A stretch of 20,347 nt of DNA from Verrucomicrobia bacterium UBA7008 (GTDB taxonomy: Bacteria > Verrucomicrobiota > Kiritimatiellia > RFP12 > UBA1067), in contig DJXI01000016.1 in NCBI GenBank assembly GCA_002449695.1, positions 41,386 to 61,732 of the forward strand. Direction: 5' to 3'. The notes below the pieces were generated by a model that was not told where the DNA came from, did no database searches, and saw nothing but the letters and a program-made list of their open reading frames with translations. Positions 15,591 to 20,347 of this stretch are shown piece after piece. The position numbers were made by a program, and so were the translations under genes. Position 1 is the stretch's first letter. The number at the start of each line of letters is the position of its first letter.

Positions 15591-16202
15591 ATGGCGAAGA
15601 TTAAACTGACAAAGACCGAGCTCAAGGCGCAGACGGACGCGCTCAAGCGCTTCCAGCGCTTTCTGCCGATGCTGCAGCTGAAAAAGCAGCAGCTGCAGAG
15701 CGAGATCGCGCAGATCGTCGCCAAGGCCGAGGCGGTCGGCGCCCGGGAGCGCGCGGCGCGCGAAGACCTCAACCGCTGGGTGGGGCTCATCGCGACCGAC
15801 GAGCCGCTCGTGGCGGGGCTCGTGAAGGTGAAGAGCGTCAACACGGGCGAGGCCAACATCGCGGGCGTGCCGATCCCGACGTTCGAGTCGATCGAGACGG
15901 ATGTCAAGGAAGTCGACCTGTGGGCGACGCCGGCGTGGGTCGACAGCGCCGTGGACGTGACGACGAAGATCCTTTCGCTCCAGTGCGAGCGCGCGATCTA
16001 CGACGAGCAGCGCCGGCGCGTGACGGCGGAGCTGCAGACGACGAGCCAGCGCGTCAACCTGTTTGAGAAGGTGAAGATTCCCGAATGCAGGGAGGCGATC
16101 CGCGTCATCAAGATCGCCCTCGGCGACGAGCAGACGGCGGCGGTGACGCGCGGCAAGATCGCGAAGTCGCGCGTGCCGGCAAGCGAGGAGGTGAGCGCAT
16201 GA
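15591..16202 (+). CDS. atpD: V-type ATP synthase subunit D (central stalk)
   Basis: Coiled-coil rotor shaft that turns within the A3B3 head and couples it to the membrane ring. The 203-residue product begins with KIKLTKTELKAQ, the classic family start, continues with long heptad-bearing helices (LPMLQLKKQQLQSEIAQI), and ends with the second long helix (ERAIYDEQRRRVTAELQTT, QRVNLFEKVKIPE). Length is normal. It begins an ATGA-coupled D-I-K set with its own promoter. The catalytic A and B and the peripheral E subunits, often upstream of D, are not here. Confidence 0.95.
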   Translation: MAKIKLTKTELKAQTDALKRFQRFLPMLQLKKQQLQSEIAQIVAKAEAVGARERAAREDLNRWVGLIATDEPLVAGLVKVKSVNTGEANIAGVPIPTFESIETDVKEVDLWATPAWVDSAVDVTTKILSLQCERAIYDEQRRRVTAELQTTSQRVNLFEKVKIPECREAIRVIKIALGDEQTAAVTRGKIAKSRVPASEEVSA

Positions 16203-17878
16203 TCGTCCCGATGAAACACCTCGACCTGCTCTGCATCGCGGCGGAAAAGGACGCGACGCTCGAACAGCTGCGCGCACTGGGCGCGGTGCATCTCGATCTC
16301 GCGTCGGCCCAGGGCGCGGCGGTCGCGGCCGCGAAGGGCGAAATCGCCGACGCGGAAAAGGCCGTGCGCCTCATCGAAAAATTCCGCAAGGAGCTCGGCG
16401 CGGACGACGGGAGCCGCCGCCCCCTCGCGGTCGCGGATGTTCTTTCCCGCGCGCGCGATCTCGACGCGCTCAAATCGTCGGCCGACGAGCTCGCGCGCCT
16501 GGTCAAGGCGTATGCGCCGTACGGCGACTTCGATCCCGCGCTCGCGCAGAAGCTCCTCGATCAGGGCATCGATCTCGCGTCCGTCGCGGAGCTGCCGGAG
16601 AAGCTGCCGCCGAAGCGGCTGAGCGAACTGGAGAAGGAGCTGGCCGACACGCGCGCGCAGATCGCGGCGCGCACGGCGGAGCTGGCGGCGGCCGACGACG
16701 CGGCGATTCTCGCGGCGTATCCCGCGCTCGCGGACCGGCTGGCGTTCGACGCGGCAAGGGAGCTGATGTCGACGCAGGGCGCGATCGCGTTCATCGACGG
16801 GTGGGTGCCGGCGCCGAAGGTCGCGGCGCTCGTCGCGGCCGCGCAGGCGAACGGCTGGGGCACGCTTCTGCGCGATCCGGCCGAGGGTGAGGTGCCGCCG
16901 ACGCTGATCGAGCCGCCGAAGCTCTTCCGTCCCGTGACGGCGCTCTTCGCCGGGCTCGGCATCGCGCCGGCCTACACGGAGTCGGACGTCTCGGTGCCGT
17001 TCTTCTGCTATTTCACGATCTTCTTCGCGATGCTCGTCGGCGACGGCGGCTACGGCGCGCTGATTCTCGCGCTGACGATCGCGGGATGGATCCGGACGCG
17101 TGGCCGCCGGACGCTCCTGGCGAAGAGCTGGCTGACGCTGCTGACGGTCTTTTCGTCCGCGACGGTGCTGTGGGGGCTTCTCTCCAACACCTGGTTCGGC
17201 GCGGGGCTGCCGTGGTGCGCCGAATGGCCGACGGTGAAGTGGCTCGCGGATCCGAGCTACCACAACATGATGTTCCTGTGCTTCACCATCGGCGTGTCGC
17301 ATCTGATGGTCGCGCGCATCTGGAGCGGCCTGTCCATCCTCAACGACCGGCGCTGCCTGTCGCAGTTCGGCTGGGCGGGCATTGTCCTCTTCATGTATCT
17401 CGTGACGAATGCGATCGTCGGCATCTTCCCCGGGATTCCCGCGTGGAGCTTCTGGATGTTCGGCGTCTCGCTCGTGCTCGTGTTCGGCTTCACGCTGAAG
17501 GGCGACGAGCTCAAGACGCGCGGCGTCGAGCTCGGCATGCTGCCCTTGAACATCATGAGCGCGCTGGGCGACGTCATCTCCTATGTCCGCCTCTTCGCCG
17601 TCGGGCTCGCGTCGGTCAAGGTCGCCGAGAACTTCAATTCGATGGCGCTGTCGATCTTCGGCAGTACGGACCTCGTGTGGCTCAAGCCGCTCGCGGCCGC
17701 GGGCATGATCCTCGTGCTGCTGATCGGGCACGGGCTCAATTTCGCCATGGCGGGGCTGTCGATCCTCGTCCATGCCGTGCGTCTCAACACGCTGGAGTTT
17801 TCCAACCACAAGGGTGTGACCTGGGCGGGTTACGCCTACAATCCCTTCACGAAAAAACTAAAGGAGCAAGCGAAATGA
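16199..17878 (+). CDS. atpI: V-type ATP synthase subunit I (membrane stator)
   Basis: Equivalent of eukaryotic subunit a: it forms the ion half-channels against the K ring. From ATG 16199 (ATGA overlap with subunit D) the product is 559 residues. The first 240 or so are cytoplasmic, starting MIVPMKHLDLLC, with coiled-coil segments. About seven membrane helices follow from FFCYFTIFFAMLVGDGGYG (about 265) onward. The essential arginine is R464 in SYVRLFAVGLASVKVAENF. The length is at the short end for the family. An earlier in-frame start inside subunit D is unlikely, because the homologous N-terminus begins at the chosen ATG. The stop overlaps the subunit K start. Confidence 0.95.
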   Translation: MIVPMKHLDLLCIAAEKDATLEQLRALGAVHLDLASAQGAAVAAAKGEIADAEKAVRLIEKFRKELGADDGSRRPLAVADVLSRARDLDALKSSADELARLVKAYAPYGDFDPALAQKLLDQGIDLASVAELPEKLPPKRLSELEKELADTRAQIAARTAELAAADDAAILAAYPALADRLAFDAARELMSTQGAIAFIDGWVPAPKVAALVAAAQANGWGTLLRDPAEGEVPPTLIEPPKLFRPVTALFAGLGIAPAYTESDVSVPFFCYFTIFFAMLVGDGGYGALILALTIAGWIRTRGRRTLLAKSWLTLLTVFSSATVLWGLLSNTWFGAGLPWCAEWPTVKWLADPSYHNMMFLCFTIGVSHLMVARIWSGLSILNDRRCLSQFGWAGIVLFMYLVTNAIVGIFPGIPAWSFWMFGVSLVLVFGFTLKGDELKTRGVELGMLPLNIMSALGDVISYVRLFAVGLASVKVAENFNSMALSIFGSTDLVWLKPLAAAGMILVLLIGHGLNFAMAGLSILVHAVRLNTLEFSNHKGVTWAGYAYNPFTKKLKEQAK

Positions 17879-18327
17879 ACGAAACAGCATTGGTCATCGC
17901 AGGCGCAGTCGCCTGTCTGGGTATGAGCGCCGCCGGGTCGGCGTTCGGCACGGGGTTCGCGGCGTCGGCCGCCGTCGGTGCGTGGAAGAAGTGCTATGCG
18001 GCCGGAAAGCCCGCGCCGTTCATCCTGCTCGGCCTGGTCGGCGCGCCGATCACGCAGACGCTCTACGGAATGATCCTCATGTTCCTCATGTTCCTGAAGC
18101 GCGACGTTCCCGGCGTGGGCGTGCCCTGCATCATCCTCGGCGTGTTCGCCGGGCTCGGCATCGGTCTGTCGGCGCTCTTCCAGGGCCGCGCGGCCGCGGC
18201 GGCCTGCGACGCGCAGGGCGAGACGGGACAGGGCCTGACGAACTACTTCGGCGCGCTCGGCATCGTCGAGACGGTCGCCATCTTCACGATGGTGTTCGCG
18301 ATCATCGCGATCATGTTCATCAAGTAA
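17875..18327 (+). CDS. atpK: V-type ATP synthase subunit K (proteolipid ring)
   Basis: Forms the rotating membrane ring. The 150-residue product has four helices in two related hairpins, as in Enterococcus NtpK. The ion-binding carboxylate is E132 in GIVETVAIF in the fourth helix. T60, Q61 and Y64 (PITQTLYG) and Q103 (FQGR) match the positions that hold sodium in NtpK (T64, Q65, Y68, Q110, E139). This suggests, but does not prove, sodium use. ATG 17875 overlaps the subunit I stop; AAGGAG lies seven to twelve bases upstream. Five A/T-rich bases separate it from the next gene. Confidence 0.95.
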   Translation: MNETALVIAGAVACLGMSAAGSAFGTGFAASAAVGAWKKCYAAGKPAPFILLGLVGAPITQTLYGMILMFLMFLKRDVPGVGVPCIILGVFAGLGIGLSALFQGRAAAAACDAQGETGQGLTNYFGALGIVETVAIFTMVFAIIAIMFIK

Positions 18328-18328
18328 A

Positions 18329-20023
18329 ATGCGCCTGAACCCGAAAAGGGGATGGTTCGCGGCGTTCACGGCGCTCTTCGCCGTGTGCGCCGCCTATGTT
18401 TTCTGGGGGACGTGGAGCACGGACATGGCGCCCGTCATGCCGGACTGCGCCACGTTCTATCCGCCCGACTGGTTCCGCCGGTGGGTCGTCGGCTGGCTGG
18501 AGAACGGCAAGTTCGCGCCGCACGATCTCAAGAATTTTATCGGCACGCCGTTCTTCTGGCAGGAGCTTCAGTACGCGCTCGCCCTCTATTGCGCGGGGCT
18601 GGGCCTCGCCTATTTCTTGCGCGGGCGCGGCCTCGGGCGGCTCGCGGCCTACGGCGCGGGGCTTCTTCTGGCGTTTTCGGGCTACTGGTGCTCGCTCTTT
18701 TCGGCGGGCCATCTCGGCTGGTTCCAGTGGATGACGTATGGCGTCTTCGCGTTCGGGCTCATCGACCGCGCCCTTGCGAAGGGCAAGTGGCGGCATTGGA
18801 TTCTCCTGGGCGCGTGCCTTGCCTGGGGATCGATGAACCAGCCGGACCTCTGGCTCCTATTTAGCGTTTTTACGGCCATTTACTTTATTTATCGCACAAT
18901 CGTCTGTGTGCGCGCGCGGGGGACAGACCCCGCAAACCGCGGGGACAGACCCCGTGAAACCGTGGGGACAGGCCCCACAAAATTGTTTTGGACGCGGTGG
19001 ATCGCGGGCGGCGCGGCGGCGCTGGCGGTCTTCGTTGCAATCGGCTTTCCGAGCTTCAAGTCGGCCATCGTCCATGATCTCGCGGGGCGCGACAAGCAGA
19101 TCGAATCGGGCGAGACGCTGTCGGCCGACGCGGCGAAGAGCGGTGACGCGCGGTGGATTTTCGTGACGAACTGGTCGCTGCCGCCCGAGGACACGGCGGA
19201 GTTTTTCGTTCCGCGCATCCATGGCGACACGAGCTGCCCGATCACGCTCGCGCTCGGCAGCCGCGTGACGGGCGTGACGCCCTACTGGGGGCGGCTCGGG
19301 CGTCCCTTGAACGCGCCGTCCGGCAACTACCGGCAGCATTCGCTTTATGTCGGCCGCGTCACGATCCTCCTCGCGATTCTGGCGGTCGTGCTGGCGGTCG
19401 TGCGCCGAAAGAAGGTTGGGGACGGGAGACAGGAGACGCGCGACGTGATGTTCTTTGCCGTTGCGGCCGTCGTCTTCTGGCTCTTTTCCCTGGGGCGGTT
19501 CTGCGCGCCCGTCTACCGGCTCGTCTACGCGCTGCCGATGGGCGACTATCTGCGCGCGCCGGTCAAATGGCATCACCTGACGGAATTCTGCCTCTGCGTA
19601 CTCGCGGGCTACGGCCTTGCGGCGCTCGGGCGGCTCCTCGCCGAAAAGACGCGGCTTCCCGTCCGCGTCATTTCGGCCGCGCTCGGCCTCGTCGTGCTGA
19701 TCGGCGCGTGCGACCTCGCGCGCATCGACCGGCTTTACTGCGCGCCGCAGCCGGTGCGCGCTGACGTGCAGCTGGCCCACGCCCATCTGATCGACACGCC
19801 GCAGGGTCGTGCGTACTTGAAACAGAACAACATCCGCGTCCTCGGCCGCTGGCAGCAGATCGCCGCGCTCGGCCTGCCGCGCCGGCCCGAGGAGCCGCTG
19901 CCCGCCGATGCGCTTTCGTCGCGTCCGGTCGCCGTGACGAGCGTCCTGTCGGCGGCGGGCACGCTCCTTGTCCTCGCGTTCCTCGTTCTCGCCGTCGCGG
20001 CCCCCCGGAGGTTCGACCGATGA
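18329..20023 (+). CDS. YfhO-like multi-pass membrane protein (GT-C-like)
   Basis: A 564-residue polytopic protein with about ten to twelve helices, e.g. 9-26, 80-97, 103-125, 130-148, 170-194, 222-242, 343-358, 373-390, 419-435, 447-461 and 536-558. FSLGRFCAPVYRLVYALPMGDYLRAPVKW-type sequence (about 386-414) and a periplasmic loop with FFVPRIHGD and PYWGRLG recall the YfhO family. Some YfhO members act as lipid-linked glycosyltransferases that decorate cell-wall polymers. It is shorter than classic YfhO proteins. Residues about 197-218 are encoded by a triple palindromic repeat and form a loop between two helices. The ATG lies one base after the subunit K stop without a ribosome binding site, suggesting coupling; its stop overlaps the carrier protein start. 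Substrate unknown. Confidence 0.75.
   Translation: MRLNPKRGWFAAFTALFAVCAAYVFWGTWSTDMAPVMPDCATFYPPDWFRRWVVGWLENGKFAPHDLKNFIGTPFFWQELQYALALYCAGLGLAYFLRGRGLGRLAAYGAGLLLAFSGYWCSLFSAGHLGWFQWMTYGVFAFGLIDRALAKGKWRHWILLGACLAWGSMNQPDLWLLFSVFTAIYFIYRTIVCVRARGTDPANRGDRPRETVGTGPTKLFWTRWIAGGAAALAVFVAIGFPSFKSAIVHDLAGRDKQIESGETLSADAAKSGDARWIFVTNWSLPPEDTAEFFVPRIHGDTSCPITLALGSRVTGVTPYWGRLGRPLNAPSGNYRQHSLYVGRVTILLAILAVVLAVVRRKKVGDGRQETRDVMFFAVAAVVFWLFSLGRFCAPVYRLVYALPMGDYLRAPVKWHHLTEFCLCVLAGYGLAALGRLLAEKTRLPVRVISAALGLVVLIGACDLARIDRLYCAPQPVRADVQLAHAHLIDTPQGRAYLKQNNIRVLGRWQQIAALGLPRRPEEPLPADALSSRPVAVTSVLSAAGTLLVLAFLVLAVAAPRRFDR
18919..18976 (+). repeat. Triple palindromic repeat inserted in frame
   Basis: Three copies of GGGGACAGACCCC or its variant GGGGACAGGCCCC at 18919-18931, 18941-18953 and 18964-18976, 22-23 bases apart. 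Each can fold as GGGG/CCCC, and the spacer between copies 1 and 2 forms CCCCGC-AAACC-GCGGGG. The stretch just before it (18855-18900) is unusually A/T-rich for this genome. It is translated as part of the YfhO-like protein (RGTDPANRGDRPRETVGTGP). Such elements are scattered in other bacterial genomes and are often linked to REP-type transposases; none is present here. Confidence 0.85.
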
Positions 20024-20259
20024 ACGAGGCGGACTTTTTCGCGCTCGCCGCGCGCATCTTCGGCACGGACGCGTCGACGCTGACGCGCGCGACGGCCTAC
20101 GGGTCGATTCCCGGCTGGGATTCGGTCAACCATCTGCGGCTCGTGATGGAGACGGAGAAGGCGTTCGGCGTGCGCTATGCGCTCGAACGCATCCCGTTCC
20201 TGCTCACGCTCGCGGATTTTTTGACTGAAGGTTCTGAACATGCATATCCGCAATCGTGA
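20020..20259 (+). CDS. Acyl carrier protein
   Basis: A 79-residue carrier protein. The attachment serine for phosphopantetheine is S35 in GWDSVNHLRLVMETEKAFGV, a good match to the helix-2 signature of acyl or peptidyl carrier proteins. The fourth helix is LTLADFL. It is not the housekeeping AcpP (no DSLDTVE). The ATG overlaps the stop of the YfhO-like gene (ATGA), with GGAGG about ten bases upstream, so the two products are probably made together. This recalls clusters in which a carrier protein supplies an acyl or aminoacyl group to a membrane transferase. The last six or seven residues (EHAYPQS) and the stop codon come from a repeat that extends downstream. Confidence 0.85.
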   Translation: MNEADFFALAARIFGTDASTLTRATAYGSIPGWDSVNHLRLVMETEKAFGVRYALERIPFLLTLADFLTEGSEHAYPQS

Positions 20260-20295
20260 ACATGCGTATCCGCGTTTGTGGATACGCATGTTCGC
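20235..20295 (+). repeat. Direct and inverted repeat with long stem-loop at the acyl carrier protein 3' end
   Basis: TGAACATGCATATCCGC (20235-20251) is repeated with one change at 20257-20273, 22 bases on. The second copy is followed by its inverse: 20258-20271 pairs perfectly with 20280-20293 (14 pairs), extendable by a G-T and a C-G pair to a four-base GTTT loop, and outward to 20256/20295 with one wobble. The element contains the carrier protein's stop codon. It might also act as a transcription terminator, although the following bases are gcaaaag rather than a run of T; a T6 run comes about 23 bases later. Confidence 0.85.
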
Positions 20296-20325
20296 AAAAG
20301 AGGTCTGTTCCCAACGTTTTTTAAC

Positions 20326-20347
20326 GCAGAGGCGCAGAGCCGCAGAG
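20326..20347 (+). repeat. GCAGAG eight-base tandem repeat running off the right edge
   Basis: GCAGAGGC, GCAGAGCC, GCAGAG: three copies of GCAGAG with an eight-base period, following TTTTTTAAC. Similar short arrays are scattered in many bacterial genomes as non-coding repeats. The element is cut by the window end. Between it and the stem-loop, 20296-20325 holds no gene; AGGTCTGTTCCC at 20301-20312 resembles the complement of the GGGGACAGACCCC repeat. Confidence 0.6.

Noticed and set aside
18919..18976. CRISPR array
   Set aside because: The units are short palindromes 22-23 bases apart with near-identical spacers, only three copies, translated in frame, and no cas genes are present.

Overview
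The window is very GC-rich (about two thirds G+C by eye), compact, and entirely coded on the + strand. No gap between genes exceeds about 60 bases apart from the repeat-filled right end. KDO activation (KdsB), several lipoproteins, an LpoB-type penicillin-binding-protein activator and a V-type (not F-type) rotary ATPase together suggest a Gram-negative bacterium outside the Proteobacteria. The gene mix and the palindromic GGGGACAGACCCC repeat fit the PVC group (Verrucomicrobiota/Kiritimatiellota/Lentisphaerota). That placement is an inference; no rRNA is present.

Layout: (1) 3-3686: a large unrecognised protein cut by the left edge, then kdsB, an AzlC-type permease subunit, and an AzlD-type subunit carrying an unusual extra C-terminal domain. 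The genes overlap one another. (2) 3742-5333: obgE under its own promoter, followed by a small exported surface-repeat protein. (3) 5359-8864: an envelope/lipoprotein group made of a CsgG-like/PEGA exported protein, a COG3014-type lipoprotein, YcfL and LpoB, probably serving peptidoglycan synthesis. (4) 8874-10342: panB (pantothenate synthesis) and deoC (deoxyribose-phosphate aldolase). (5) 10359-13036: a short RNase II/R-family exonuclease and a NahK-like sugar kinase. (6) 13068-15534: larB, larC and a Tat-exported DUF1893 protein, joined by two ATGA start/stop overlaps. (7) 15591-18327: V-type ATPase subunits D, I and K, again ATGA-coupled. (8) 18329-20347: a YfhO-like membrane protein, an acyl carrier protein, and short repeats that have entered the coding sequence of the first and the 3' end of the second.

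The most notable signals are: three good -10 boxes (TATACT) only 8-10 bases before the start codons of obgE, the RNB exonuclease and V-ATPase subunit D, implying almost leaderless mRNAs; a palindromic triple repeat inserted in frame in the YfhO-like protein; an AzlD protein whose last membrane helix runs into a lipobox and an ExbD-like periplasmic domain; and a Tat-exported DUF1893 protein tied to nickel-pincer cofactor genes. I found no RNA genes, CRISPR arrays, transposases or credible minus-strand genes.
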